NCBI GenBank assembly: GCA_002369325.1
Contig: DFDU01000060.1
Span: forward strand, 673-37,179
Length of the DNA stretch: 36,507 bases
Direction of reading: 5' to 3'
From: Lachnospiraceae bacterium UBA3820
GTDB lineage: Bacteria; Bacillota; Clostridia; Lachnospirales; Lachnospiraceae
The notes under the pieces are model-generated. The model was not told the origin of the DNA and searched no databases. It was given only the letters and a program-made list of their open reading frames with translations. Position numbers and translations under genes: made by a program. Below are positions 1 through 8,278 of the stretch, one piece after another (position 1 is the first letter of the stretch; the number at the start of each line of letters is the position of its first letter).

Positions 1-608
1 AGCTTCTCAGGGAACTGATAAGGACCGTAATTGTTACTGCAGTTAGTTATATTTGCAGGGAACTTATAGGTATCCATATAAGCCTTGACAAGCATATCCG
101 ATGAGGCCTTACTTGCTGAGTACGGACTATGCGGATCATAAGGTGTAGTCTCATAGAAAAATGCATTGTCATCATCAGGAAGTGAGCCATAAACCTCATC
201 AGTCGAAACATGAAGGAACTTCTTTCCCTCCTTGAATCCGCCATCCGGGAGCTCCCATGCAGCCTTCGCACAATTAAGCATAACTGCAGTTCCAAGTACA
301 TTTGTCTGAACAAAAACCTCAGGATTTTTTATACTTCTGTCAACGTGTGACTCAGCAGCAAAATGCACAACTCTGTCTATATCATTTTCAGCAAAAATTT
401 TTGCAATAGCATCCTTATCACAGATATTTGCCTTAACAAATGTATAATTGTCTCTATTTTCAACATCCTTTAAATTCTCAAGGTTTCCTGCGTAAGTGAG
501 CGCATCAACATTGATAATCCTGATCTCATTATCATATTTTTTAAACATGTAATGAATGTAATTTGAGCCGATAAAACCTGCTCCACCTGTTACAAGATAT
601 GTTCTCAT
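1..608 (-). CDS. rfbB: dTDP-glucose 4,6-dehydratase, N-terminal part (cut by window edge)
   Basis: This enzyme converts dTDP-glucose to dTDP-4-keto-6-deoxyglucose, the second step of dTDP-L-rhamnose synthesis in the cytoplasm. The visible 202 residues begin MRTYLVTGGAGFIGSNYI, an extended-SDR Rossmann nucleotide-binding motif. They continue with HFAAESHVDRSI, the catalytic STDEVYG segment with its Asp-Glu pair, the YSASKASSD Tyr-x3-Lys motif, and NNYGPYQFPEKL at the cut end. Together these are diagnostic for RfbB/RmlB. The start is fixed by an AGGAGG at 614-619. About 40 percent of the protein is missing beyond base 1. It lies downstream of gatB on the same strand with no clear terminator between them. 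It may begin a rhamnose gene group supplying the neighbouring surface-polymer genes, which is inference. Confidence 0.95.
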   Translation of the reverse strand, partial: MRTYLVTGGAGFIGSNYIHYMFKKYDNEIRIINVDALTYAGNLENLKDVENRDNYTFVKANICDKDAIAKIFAENDIDRVVHFAAESHVDRSIKNPEVFVQTNVLGTAVMLNCAKAAWELPDGGFKEGKKFLHVSTDEVYGSLPDDDNAFFYETTPYDPHSPYSASKASSDMLVKAYMDTYKFPANITNCSNNYGPYQFPEK

Positions 609-707
609 TCTTCATCCTCCTAATATCCGGCACGAGTCAGCACCGAAACAACCCTTGACGGAGTTTAGATGCCTCACATACCATTTTACGTTCATTCCCT
701 AATTTTC

Positions 708-736
708 ATAATAAATCATTTATAATTATTTCGCAA
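708..736 (-). promoter_or_regulatory. Possible promoter for rfbB
   Basis: A TTGCGA hexamer at 731-736, lying in the last codons of gatB, is followed after 17 bp by TATTAT at 708-713. The -35 is weak, so this may only supplement readthrough from the aspS-gatCAB operon. The remaining 600-707 gap shows the rfbB ribosome site and no convincing hairpin terminator. Confidence 0.3.
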
Positions 737-2162
737 GGATTTCCTTTAAGATTCGATTTACCTCACCCGGATCTGCCTTTCCTTTCATAGCCTTCATGGT
801 TTGTCCGACAAGGAATCCTATTGCTTTTTCTTTACCGCTTTTATAGTCTTCGACAGACTTAGGATTTGCAGCTACGATTTCTTCAATCGTCTTTGTAAGT
901 GCACCCTCGTCATTTACTGTCTTAAGTCCGTTTTCTTCGACATATTTTTCAGGCTCAATATCGTCTGTAAATACCTTTTCGAAAACTTCCTTGGCTACGG
1001 AACCGTTTATAACCTTCTTGTCAACCATATCTATGAGCTTGGCAAGATTTTTAGCTGAGAAGGATATGTCATCCGCATCCTTGTCATGCTCCTTCATAAG
1101 TCTCATGGTCTCAACCATAAGCCAGTTGGAAACCTTCTTCGGTTCAGCCCCGAGCGCTATGGTTTCTTCAAAGATGTCAGCCATCTTCTTTGAATTGGTT
1201 ATAATGTCTATATCATATTCAGGAATACTGTATTCTTCCTTATAACGTATTCTCTTTTCATCACGAAGCTCAGGCTGACGTGACTTAATTTCATCAAGGA
1301 ATTCGTCTGTTACTATTATAGGAACAAGGTCAGGATCCGGAAAATATCTGTAATCCTGTGCATCTTCCTTTGAACGCATTGCATAGGAATAGCCCTTTTC
1401 ATCATCCCATCTTCTCGTTTCCTGAATAACTTTTTCACCGGATTCGATAATATCTATCTGTCTTTCTCTTTCATTTTCAATCGCTCTTGCAATAGCCTTA
1501 AAAGAATTAAGGTTCTTCATCTCCGTTCTGGTACCGAATTCTTCAGAGCCTTTTTCTCTGATTGAGAGGTTTACGTCCGCTCTCATCGAACCCTCGTTGA
1601 GCTTACAATCCGAAGCACCGAGATACTGTATTATAAGTCTTAACTTATCAAGATATGCTATAACCTCTTCCGCAGAGCGCATATCCGGCTCGGAAACTAT
1701 CTCTATGAGAGGTACGCCGGAACGATTATAATCCACAAGAGAGGTATCGGTAAATGAATCATGTACAAGCTTACCTGCATCCTCTTCCATATGAATCTCA
1801 TGTATTCTTACAAATTTCTTTTCTCCCTCAACCTCTATCTCTACTTTACCGTCACGGCAGATAGGGAAATAAAGCTGTGATATCTGGTAGTTCTGAGGAT
1901 TATCCGGATAAAAATAATTCTTTCTGTCAAATTTACCATTTCTTGTTATATTACAATTAGTCGCAAGACCAACAGCAACAGCCTTTTCAAGCACTGCTTT
2001 GTTTAATACGGGAAGTGAACCCGGCATACCGGTACAAACCGGACACGTATGTGTATTTGGTTCTCCACCGAACTCGGTAGAACAACCGCAAAATATCTTG
2101 GTCTTGGTCGCAAGCTCAACGTGGACTTCAAGTCCTATCACGGTTTCGTATGTCTTTTCCAT
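726..2162 (-). CDS. gatB: Asp-tRNA(Asn)/Glu-tRNA(Gln) amidotransferase subunit B
   Basis: GatB is the tRNA-binding kinase subunit of the GatCAB amidotransferase. It activates the side-chain carboxylate of mischarged Asp-tRNA(Asn) or Glu-tRNA(Gln) with ATP and receives ammonia from GatA. The 478-residue length is normal. The N-terminus ETVIGLEVHVELATKTKIFCGC and the downstream THTCPVCTGMPGSLPVLN hold the Cys pairs of the zinc site. DYNRSGVPLIEIVSEPD and GSMRADVNLSI belong to the cradle domain. The C-terminus ends in a YqeY-like tail (GFLVGQTMKAMKGKADPGEVNRILKEIL). It starts 6 bp after the gatA stop behind a GGGGG-type ribosome site, so it is the last gene of aspS-gatC-gatA-gatB. Confidence 0.98.
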   Translation of the reverse strand: MEKTYETVIGLEVHVELATKTKIFCGCSTEFGGEPNTHTCPVCTGMPGSLPVLNKAVLEKAVAVGLATNCNITRNGKFDRKNYFYPDNPQNYQISQLYFPICRDGKVEIEVEGEKKFVRIHEIHMEEDAGKLVHDSFTDTSLVDYNRSGVPLIEIVSEPDMRSAEEVIAYLDKLRLIIQYLGASDCKLNEGSMRADVNLSIREKGSEEFGTRTEMKNLNSFKAIARAIENERERQIDIIESGEKVIQETRRWDDEKGYSYAMRSKEDAQDYRYFPDPDLVPIIVTDEFLDEIKSRQPELRDEKRIRYKEEYSIPEYDIDIITNSKKMADIFEETIALGAEPKKVSNWLMVETMRLMKEHDKDADDISFSAKNLAKLIDMVDKKVINGSVAKEVFEKVFTDDIEPEKYVEENGLKTVNDEGALTKTIEEIVAANPKSVEDYKSGKEKAIGFLVGQTMKAMKGKADPGEVNRILKEILAK

Positions 2163-2168
2163 AATATT

Positions 2169-3638
2169 CTAAAGCCCCCTTTCTGCAATCGGAGATCTCT
2201 TATAGCTTCTGCTTTGCTCATAAGCATATGCAGCTCTTAAGATACTCTTTTCATCAAAGGTCTGTCCAAGTAACTGAAGACCGATCGGAAGTCCGTTTTT
2301 ATCATATCCGCAAGGAAGTGATATACCCGGAAGTCCTGCAAGGTTTACAGATACTGTATATATGTCACCAAGATACATCTTAATCGGGTCACTTAAGGAC
2401 TCACCGCATTTAAGAGCAGTAGTCGGTGCAACCGGACCAAGTATCACATCATACCTGGCAAATGCATCATCAAAGGCTTTCTTTATAAGAGCCTTTGTCT
2501 TCAACGCCTTTACATAATATGCATCATAATAACCCGAGCTTAAGACAAATGAGCCAAGCATAATTCTTCTTTTAACCTCGGCACCAAAGCCCTCCGAACG
2601 AGTCTTTTTATACATATTATGAAGATCTGTATAATCAGCAGTTCTGTAACCATATTTTACTCCGTCAAATCTTTCAAGGTTTGATGAAGCTTCTGCTGAT
2701 GCAATTATATAATAAGCCGGTATCGCATAGTCAACCATGCCAAGAGAAAACTCTTCAACGACAGCACCCTTTTCTTCAAGAACCTTTGCTGCCGCAAGTA
2801 CAGCCTCTTTAACCTCCGGATCTATACCCTCTGCAAAATAGTCGCTTGGGATACCTATCTTCATTCCTTTTACATCATCCACAAGTGCACTCGTGAAATC
2901 GGAAGCCGCCTCACTGTATGAAGTAGAATCCTTGTCGTCATGCTGACAAATTATCTCTAAGATAGTTGCGCAGTCTCTTACATCCTTAGCTATAGGACCA
3001 ATCTGGTCAAGTGAAGAACCATAAGCTATAAGTCCGTAACGTGACACTCTTCCGTATGTCGGCTTGATGCCTGTCACACCGCAAAATGATGCCGGCTGTC
3101 TGATTGAACCACCTGTATCGGAGCCGAGTGCATAAGGTACTTCTTCAGATGATACCGCAGCTGCTGAACCGCCTGACGAGCCTCCCGGAACTCTGTTCAG
3201 GTCCCAAGGATTCTTAGTAGCGCCATAATACGAAGTCTCAGATGTACTTCCCATGGCAAACTCATCCATATTGGTTTTACCTATTATAACCGCTCCTGCC
3301 TCTTTAAGCTTTTCAACCGCCGTAGCAGTATAAGTCGGTACAAAATTACCGAGTATTTTTGAAGAACATGTGGTCAAAAGTCCTTTTGTACACATATTGT
3401 CTTTTATGGCAACAGGTACACCTGCAAGAGGACCTGTAAGTTCTCCTGAATCTATTTTTTTCTGTACCTCTTCTGCCTGTTTTAAAGCACCTTCTTTATC
3501 AACTGTTACAAAGGAATTAATATCCTTTTCAAGTGCATCAATGCGACGGAGGCTTTCCTCTACGGCTTCTTTCACTGTCACTTCTTTATTTTTAATTTTC
3601 TGTCCAAGCTCTACCGCTGTCAAACTCATTAAATCCAC
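2169..3638 (-). CDS. gatA: Asp-tRNA(Asn)/Glu-tRNA(Gln) amidotransferase subunit A
   Basis: GatA is the amidase-signature glutaminase of GatCAB; it releases ammonia from glutamine and channels it to GatB. The amidase motif GGSSGGSAAAV and the segment GSDTGGSIRQPASFCG are intact. I chose the GTG at 3638. The AGGAGG at 3647-3652 lies 8 bp upstream, whereas the longer in-frame GTG at 3647 overlaps that ribosome site. Numbering from 3638 puts the Ser-cisSer-Lys triad at K79, S154 and S178, the numbering I recall for the well-studied S. aureus GatA. An ATG at 3629 is the alternative. The gatC stop codon abuts the ribosome site, suggesting translational coupling. Confidence 0.97.
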   Translation of the reverse strand: MDLMSLTAVELGQKIKNKEVTVKEAVEESLRRIDALEKDINSFVTVDKEGALKQAEEVQKKIDSGELTGPLAGVPVAIKDNMCTKGLLTTCSSKILGNFVPTYTATAVEKLKEAGAVIIGKTNMDEFAMGSTSETSYYGATKNPWDLNRVPGGSSGGSAAAVSSEEVPYALGSDTGGSIRQPASFCGVTGIKPTYGRVSRYGLIAYGSSLDQIGPIAKDVRDCATILEIICQHDDKDSTSYSEAASDFTSALVDDVKGMKIGIPSDYFAEGIDPEVKEAVLAAAKVLEEKGAVVEEFSLGMVDYAIPAYYIIASAEASSNLERFDGVKYGYRTADYTDLHNMYKKTRSEGFGAEVKRRIMLGSFVLSSGYYDAYYVKALKTKALIKKAFDDAFARYDVILGPVAPTTALKCGESLSDPIKMYLGDIYTVSVNLAGLPGISLPCGYDKNGLPIGLQLLGQTFDEKSILRAAYAYEQSRSYKRSPIAERGL

Positions 3639-3650
3639 AAAAGCCACCTC

Positions 3651-3938
3651 CTAATCAAATGTCTTAGGAACGTCATAGCATCCGTTTCGTTCCTCCGGTG
3701 CATTGGCAAGCATATTATCCCTGTCATCACCGTTTGTAACCACATCTTCCCTAAATACATTGCTTATAGGAAATGCATGGCTCATAGCCTCTACATCGTC
3801 TGTATCAAGTTCGTCCAATTTGCCGACATAATCAAGCATATTGGACATGTCCTTTTTAGCCTGTTCCTTTTCCTCATCGGAAAGTTCAAGCTTGGCAAGG
3901 ATTCCAACATAATCAATCGTTTCATCTGTAATAACCAT
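3651..3938 (-). CDS. gatC: Asp-tRNA(Asn)/Glu-tRNA(Gln) amidotransferase subunit C
   Basis: GatC is the small belt subunit that wraps and stabilises the GatA-GatB interface. The 95-residue product begins MVITDETIDYVGILAKLELSDEEKEQAKKDM, which matches the conserved GatC helix pattern (V..vA.LArLeLsdeE). It has the typical tail with R-x-D near HAFPISNVFREDVV. A longer reading from 3968 adds ten unrelated residues; the ATG at 3938 is preferred because a GAGG lies 7 bases ahead of it. It follows aspS by about 36 bp and precedes gatA by 12 bp. Confidence 0.96.
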   Translation of the reverse strand: MVITDETIDYVGILAKLELSDEEKEQAKKDMSNMLDYVGKLDELDTDDVEAMSHAFPISNVFREDVVTNGDDRDNMLANAPEERNGCYDVPKTFD

Positions 3939-3974
3939 TTTAAACCTCGTTTCTATACACGGCATCAAACCTGC

Positions 3975-5723
3975 TTACTGTCTTACTTTTATATGAACCT
4001 CTCGAAGCTGCTGTTCGGTAACTTCATTAGGTGCACCGCACATAAGATCCTGTGCAGTTCCGCTCATAGGGAACGGTATGACCTCTCTGATATTTTCCTC
4101 TTCCTTAAGAAGCATAATCATACGGTCTACACCCGGAGCCATACCTGCATGTGGAGGTGCTCCGAACTGGAATGCACTGTAAAGCGCACCGAATTTTGCT
4201 TCAAGTACCTCTTTATCATAACCTGCTATCTCAAATGCCTTTTCCATAATCTGCATATCGTGGTTTCTGACAGCGCCGGATGAAAGTTCAACACCGTTAC
4301 ATACGATATCATACTGATATGCAAGGATTTCAAGAGGATCCTTTTCATTTAACGCTTCAAGGCCTCCCTGTGGCATAGAAAACGGATTGTGGGTAAAACC
4401 AATTTTTTTCGTTTCATTGTCATACTCGTACATAGGGAAGTCATTTATATAACAGAAACGGAATGCATTTTTCTCAAGCAAATCAAGTCTTGTTCCAAGT
4501 TCTGTTCTTATCTGTCCTGCAAATAACGATGCCTGCTTTTCATTGTCTGCGATAAAGAATATAGTGTCGCCAACATTAAGTCCAGCAAGTTCCTTTAACT
4601 CACCCTTCATATCATCAGGGATAAATTTATCTATAGGTCCCTTGTATGAACCATCTTCCAAAACCTCCAGATATCCGAGTCCACCCATGCCGATTGATGT
4701 TGCAAACTTAAGCATCTTCTCATGTTGTCCCTTAGAAAGCTTTGCATGAACATTTATAGCTCTTACAGTCTTATTCTGGAACGGCTTAAATGTACATCTG
4801 TTAAAGAACTCTGATAAATCTATGATAAGAAGTGGATTACGTAAATCCGGCTTATCTGTACCATACTTAAGCATAGCTTCCTTATAACTTATAATAGGAT
4901 ACGGTGCCTCAGTAACTGCATAGCCCTTTGGAGCAAATTCCTTAAATGCGGCGGTAAGTACTTCTTCTCCCACCTTAAACACATCCTCCTGGGTAGCAAA
5001 GCTCATCTCAAAGTCAAGCTGATAGAACTCTCCCGGAGAACGGTCAGCTCTTGCATCCTCATCTCTAAAGCAAGGTGCAATCTGGAAATACTTATCAAAG
5101 CCCGAAACCATAAGGAGCTGCTTATACTGCTGTGGTGCCTGTGGAAGTGCATAGAACTTTCCTTTATATCTTCTGGATGGAACGATATAATCTCTTGCAC
5201 CTTCAGGTGATGACGCACAAAGAATCGGAGTCTGAATCTCCATAAATCCCAGTTCTGTCATCTTTTGTCTCAGGAAACTTATAACCTTTGATCTGAATAT
5301 CATAGTATCTTTTACTTTGCGATTTCTAAGGTCAAGATATCTATACTTAAGTCTTACATCCTCTCTTACTTCTTTTGAAGTAGTTACTTCAAACGGCAGC
5401 TGCTTATATACCTTACCAAGTATATCTACCTCATGAGCCTCAAGCTCTATAGTACCTGTAGGAATCTTTGGATTGTATGTTTCCTCATCCCTATGCTGTA
5501 CATTTCCCTTAACCGAGATACACTCTTCTCTTGTAATGCCATCCAGAAGACTTGTGTCTCTCATTACCACCTGCATAACTCCGTACATATCTCTTAAGTC
5601 AACAAATGATACTCCGCCATGGTCTCTGATGTTTTCCACCCATCCGGCAAGTCTTATATCCTTGCCAACAAGTTCCTCTGTTATGTTTTCCATAGTCATG
5701 TCTCTGTAAATATTTGGTTGCAT
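3975..5723 (-). CDS. aspS: Aspartyl-tRNA synthetase, probably non-discriminating
   Basis: This class II synthetase charges tRNA with aspartate. At 582 residues it has the bacterial layout: N-terminal OB-fold anticodon domain (residues about 1-110), catalytic core, GAD insertion domain (about 290-410), and C-terminal motif 3 (GMAPGVDRMIMLL). Motif 2 is visible in FRDEDARADRSPGEFYQLDFEMSF, and the core begins FLRQKMTELGFMEIQTPILCASSPEGARDY. The anticodon-domain segment WVENIRDHGGVSF carries His35 in RDHGG. In characterised bacterial AspRS this His goes with relaxed (Asp plus Asn tRNA) specificity, while discriminating enzymes such as E. coli have Leu. That fits the operon with gatCAB. Expression is controlled by the T-box leader immediately upstream. 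The start has a GGAGAG ribosome site. Confidence 0.96.
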   Translation of the reverse strand: MQPNIYRDMTMENITEELVGKDIRLAGWVENIRDHGGVSFVDLRDMYGVMQVVMRDTSLLDGITREECISVKGNVQHRDEETYNPKIPTGTIELEAHEVDILGKVYKQLPFEVTTSKEVREDVRLKYRYLDLRNRKVKDTMIFRSKVISFLRQKMTELGFMEIQTPILCASSPEGARDYIVPSRRYKGKFYALPQAPQQYKQLLMVSGFDKYFQIAPCFRDEDARADRSPGEFYQLDFEMSFATQEDVFKVGEEVLTAAFKEFAPKGYAVTEAPYPIISYKEAMLKYGTDKPDLRNPLLIIDLSEFFNRCTFKPFQNKTVRAINVHAKLSKGQHEKMLKFATSIGMGGLGYLEVLEDGSYKGPIDKFIPDDMKGELKELAGLNVGDTIFFIADNEKQASLFAGQIRTELGTRLDLLEKNAFRFCYINDFPMYEYDNETKKIGFTHNPFSMPQGGLEALNEKDPLEILAYQYDIVCNGVELSSGAVRNHDMQIMEKAFEIAGYDKEVLEAKFGALYSAFQFGAPPHAGMAPGVDRMIMLLKEEENIREVIPFPMSGTAQDLMCGAPNEVTEQQLREVHIKVRQ

Positions 5724-5815
5724 TTTTTCTCTCCTATCTTCTTTTTACCTCTTCGCCATGCAGACAACTCGTGCCAAATGATTCGGCTCAATCACGCATG
5801 GCTCACTTTACACGC

Positions 5816-5852
5816 AAAAAGCCCCGAAGCCATAATAATATGACTTCGGGAC
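5816..5852 (-). terminator. Regulated terminator of the T-box
   Basis: Read on the minus strand, the arms CCCGAAGTCATA and TATGGCTTCGGGG (loop about 5832-5840) form a stable stem followed by five T residues at 5816-5820. The 5' part lies just downstream of the T-box core, as expected for a terminator competing with the antiterminator. Confidence 0.88.
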
Positions 5853-6099
5853 GAATAAACGATTTATCCGCGGTACCACCCGCATTGAAGCTTATGCTTC
5901 CACTCTTAACCTGTAACGGCGGTCAGCCGAATATACCTAGACCTCTTACTTCGTCAATCCCAAGATGTAGGCTTCAGCATATCTGCTCAGGCAGTGTTCC
6001 GCTTTATACGGTGTCATGCTATGGCTCTCAGTCAGCGACCATATTCCCTGTCATGTCCTTATACAAGCAGTCTCCATCAACGCATTTTTCCTAATAACT
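5816..6099 (-). ncRNA. T-box riboswitch leader of the aspS-gatCAB operon
   Basis: The minus strand at 5867-5881 reads GGGTGGTACCGCGGA, the T-box core that binds the tRNA acceptor end. Downstream is a strong terminator hairpin. Upstream, about 200 nt of leader contains a Stem I candidate (about 5985-6080) with an AGAG distal-loop element. A helix pairs about 6057-6067 with 6002-6011. Uncharged tRNA should stabilise the antiterminator and allow transcription of aspS, gatC, gatA and gatB. Two specifier triplets are possible: AAC (Asn) at 5996-5998, better placed for a full-length Stem I, or GAC (Asp) at 6013-6015. I cannot resolve them by eye. Confidence 0.93.
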
Positions 6100-6105
6100 T
6101 TCTGT

Positions 6106-6134
6106 ATTATATGATAAGTTTTATCAAATGTAAA
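6106..6134 (-). promoter_or_regulatory. Promoter of the T-box/aspS-gatCAB operon
   Basis: TTTACA at 6129-6134, a 17-bp spacer and a perfect TATAAT at 6106-6111 read leftward. Transcription would start near 6099, giving a leader of about 375 nt before aspS. It lies just after the stop codon of the glycosyltransferase gene. Confidence 0.8.
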
Positions 6135-6158
6135 GAAAAATAAACAGTTTTACTGTTT
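6130..6158 (-). terminator. Weak terminator at the end of the surface-polymer operon
   Basis: The dyad AAACAGT/ACTGTTT (6142-6158) overlaps the stop codon of the glycosyltransferase gene and is followed on the minus strand by ATTTTTCTTT. The stem is short and A/T-rich, so termination may be partial. It also overlaps the -35 of the next promoter. Confidence 0.4.
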
Positions 6159-6917
6159 TTTATGCTTTTTCACTCCGTTAATCAAATAAGCCGGCATCAT
6201 GAATAACGACTTAAAAAATCCGTAATCTGCATATCGATAAGTCTTAAATGTCATAATTGCCGCCTTAAATTTATTATGCGACTTGCTGCCCTTGATATCC
6301 CGATATTTCAAAAGAGGCTCGTTTATATTACAGACTCTTGCGCCGTTTTTAAGACAAATCAGCCATGCATAATAATCCTCATGTGCATCCCTGTCATGCT
6401 TCATCGGATATTTTTTCATGAGTTCTTTTTTTACAAGTACAGCCGAGCAATTTATATGATTTGATTTTTCGATATCCGCAAGACTGATCTTTTCCTTATC
6501 AAAACCAATCAAAAAGCCCTCGCTTTCGCCATTTTCATCAATAATTTCTCTTGAAGCATTGCATATATCCGAATTTGTGGACACAATAAGCTCAAGCTGT
6601 TTTTTCAGTTTATCGCTTCTCCACATATCATCCGCATCAAGATATGCCACATACTCACCATGTGCTATATCAACGCCAAGATTTCTCGTGGCAGCCACGC
6701 CCATATTTTTCGAATTCTTTCTGACTATGATTCTGGTCTTGTCCTTAAGTATGTTATGATGTTCTTTTACATATGAAAGTACGGTATCAAGTGACTTATC
6801 AAAAGAGCAGTCATCTATTACGATTATCTCCTTATCCACCTCCTGAACAAGAGCCGATCTTAGCGCATCCAGTATATATTTTTCAGAATTATACATAGGT
6901 ATAATAACAGAGATCAT
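6150..6917 (-). CDS. Family 2 glycosyltransferase
   Basis: A GT-A fold glycosyltransferase of about 255 residues. It opens MISVIIPMYNSEKYILDAL, the family 2 nucleotide-sugar binding start. It has IIVIDDCSFDKS and the metal-binding AYLDADDMW, an expanded DxD motif. There is no membrane segment, so it probably acts at the inner membrane face, adding a sugar to a lipid-linked intermediate of the polymer. Acceptor and sugar cannot be told from sequence. The ATG at 6917 is chosen because AGAGGA lies 9 bases ahead; an ATG at 6944 has no ribosome site. It is the last gene of the operon that begins with dapF. Confidence 0.9.
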   Translation of the reverse strand: MISVIIPMYNSEKYILDALRSALVQEVDKEIIVIDDCSFDKSLDTVLSYVKEHHNILKDKTRIIVRKNSKNMGVAATRNLGVDIAHGEYVAYLDADDMWRSDKLKKQLELIVSTNSDICNASREIIDENGESEGFLIGFDKEKISLADIEKSNHINCSAVLVKKELMKKYPMKHDRDAHEDYYAWLICLKNGARVCNINEPLLKYRDIKGSKSHNKFKAAIMTFKTYRYADYGFFKSLFMMPAYLINGVKKHKKQ

Positions 6918-6967
6918 TATTCCATATCCTCTTTTGCGAAGCATTACTTAGTATCATTTTAATACTT

Positions 6968-8266
6968 TTAACTGTTTCTTTTTTTATAATTCCTGAGATT
7001 ATCTTTAAAAACGAGTTTCATTATCTTTTCGGTTGCGTGTCCGTCGCATGCACTCATAAATTTATTCTTAAAATCCAAAACCTTTTGCTTGTCAAAGTTA
7101 TTATCTATATCCTTAATATAATCTATCATTTCTTCATTTGTAGTATAGATTGGTCCGGGCACAAAATCCTTATAGTCATAATAAAAACCGCGCCAGTCAT
7201 AATAATTATCCAAATCATATGCAAAGAAAATCATAGGTCTTTCAAAGAGTGAATATTCAAATACAAGTGATGAATAATCCGAGATACATATATCGGATAT
7301 GCAAATCAAATCATCTATCGACATACTATCGGTACAGTCAACGGCAAAGTCCTTATACTCATCCTCGATTAAAACCCTTTCCTTAACAAACGGATGATGT
7401 TTGAATACGAGTATGTATTCATCCTTAAATGCCTCATAAAATTCAGCTATATCAAGTTCATTCGGCATCTTAGCTTTGGCAACCCTTCCGCGAAATGTAG
7501 GTGCATAAAGGATTATCTTTCTTCCTTTTCTGCCCGGGAAAACCTTATCCATATTTATATGTGCATTTTCGATATTTTTTTTATCATAAAAATAATCCGA
7601 TCTTGAAACACCTATACCTGTCGCAACTCCCTCTTTTAAATTCATGGCCTCGGTATAAGCCCATTCAACTTCAGGTGCACTGACTGTCACATAAGTGTAA
7701 TTCTTGTGGTACGGATATTTTTCCTGGGTTTTTCTGTTATCTCCGAAAATAAGATCTGCCGTGCTCATCCCGAATTTCTTAAAAGCACCGCAGCCATGCC
7801 AGAGCTGTGTTACAACCGTTTCCTTTCTTAAAGGCAGACACGCAAATACATTTGAAGCATCATTCATAAAAACATATCCGGCGGTTGCCACATCCTTTAT
7901 CATATCCTCACATAAAGCACGATATTCTTTTCTTTTCACAAAACCCATTTGAAGAAAATGCGTATGAATTTTGAAATCGTAGTTGTTTTTAAGCTCATTG
8001 TAGATATATTCCGAGCTGTTGGTTATATATTTCATACGTCCCTCGATAAAAATAACCTTTCCCTCATTAACGGGGTTTTTTGCATATTTTTTATACAGCG
8101 CGGGATATTTTATCTTAAACATATAAAATTTATAAAGCTTCGCAAATGGTTTCTTTATTTTTCTTATAATTCTTCTCGTCCTGTAATATACAAATCTTAT
8201 GGCTTTGTATACGGGATTTTCCTTTATAACGGGAAATATTTTGGTTTTCTTCAACCGATCAAGCAT
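6968..8266 (-). CDS. CDP-glycerol:glycerophosphotransferase-family protein (TagB/TagF-like), first copy
   Basis: Members of this family transfer glycerol- or ribitol-phosphate from the CDP-activated form to a lipid-linked acceptor during teichoic acid synthesis. The 432-residue protein has a basic N-terminus (residues 1-60, likely membrane contact). It then shows the family motifs: QLWHGCGAFKKFG (about 154-166), LYAPTFRG (253-260), KHHPF (289-293), SDICISDYSSLVFEYSLFERP (323-343) and RGFYYDYKDFVPGP. The His residues of WHG and KHHP correspond to the catalytic and phosphate-binding positions in TagF. It follows the second TagF-like gene by 12 bp and has an AAAGGAGA ribosome site. Because the operon has a TarI-like cytidylyltransferase and no TagD, the donor may be a CDP-polyol other than CDP-glycerol; this is inference. 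Confidence 0.92.
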   Translation of the reverse strand: MLDRLKKTKIFPVIKENPVYKAIRFVYYRTRRIIRKIKKPFAKLYKFYMFKIKYPALYKKYAKNPVNEGKVIFIEGRMKYITNSSEYIYNELKNNYDFKIHTHFLQMGFVKRKEYRALCEDMIKDVATAGYVFMNDASNVFACLPLRKETVVTQLWHGCGAFKKFGMSTADLIFGDNRKTQEKYPYHKNYTYVTVSAPEVEWAYTEAMNLKEGVATGIGVSRSDYFYDKKNIENAHINMDKVFPGRKGRKIILYAPTFRGRVAKAKMPNELDIAEFYEAFKDEYILVFKHHPFVKERVLIEDEYKDFAVDCTDSMSIDDLICISDICISDYSSLVFEYSLFERPMIFFAYDLDNYYDWRGFYYDYKDFVPGPIYTTNEEMIDYIKDIDNNFDKQKVLDFKNKFMSACDGHATEKIMKLVFKDNLRNYKKRNS

Positions 8267-8278
8267 CTTTAATCTCCT

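Noticed and set aside
47..313. Open frame of 88 codons inside rfbB on the same strand
   Set aside because: It is out of frame with the clear RfbB sequence and has no family features; a shadow of rfbB.
650..725. Search for a terminator between gatB and rfbB
   Set aside because: Only a weak GC dyad without a T-run near 631-648 is visible, so no terminator is called and readthrough remains possible.
3777..4283. Plus-strand frame of 168 codons opposite gatC and aspS
   Set aside because: It lies antisense to two conserved genes and has no recognisable domain or ribosome site.
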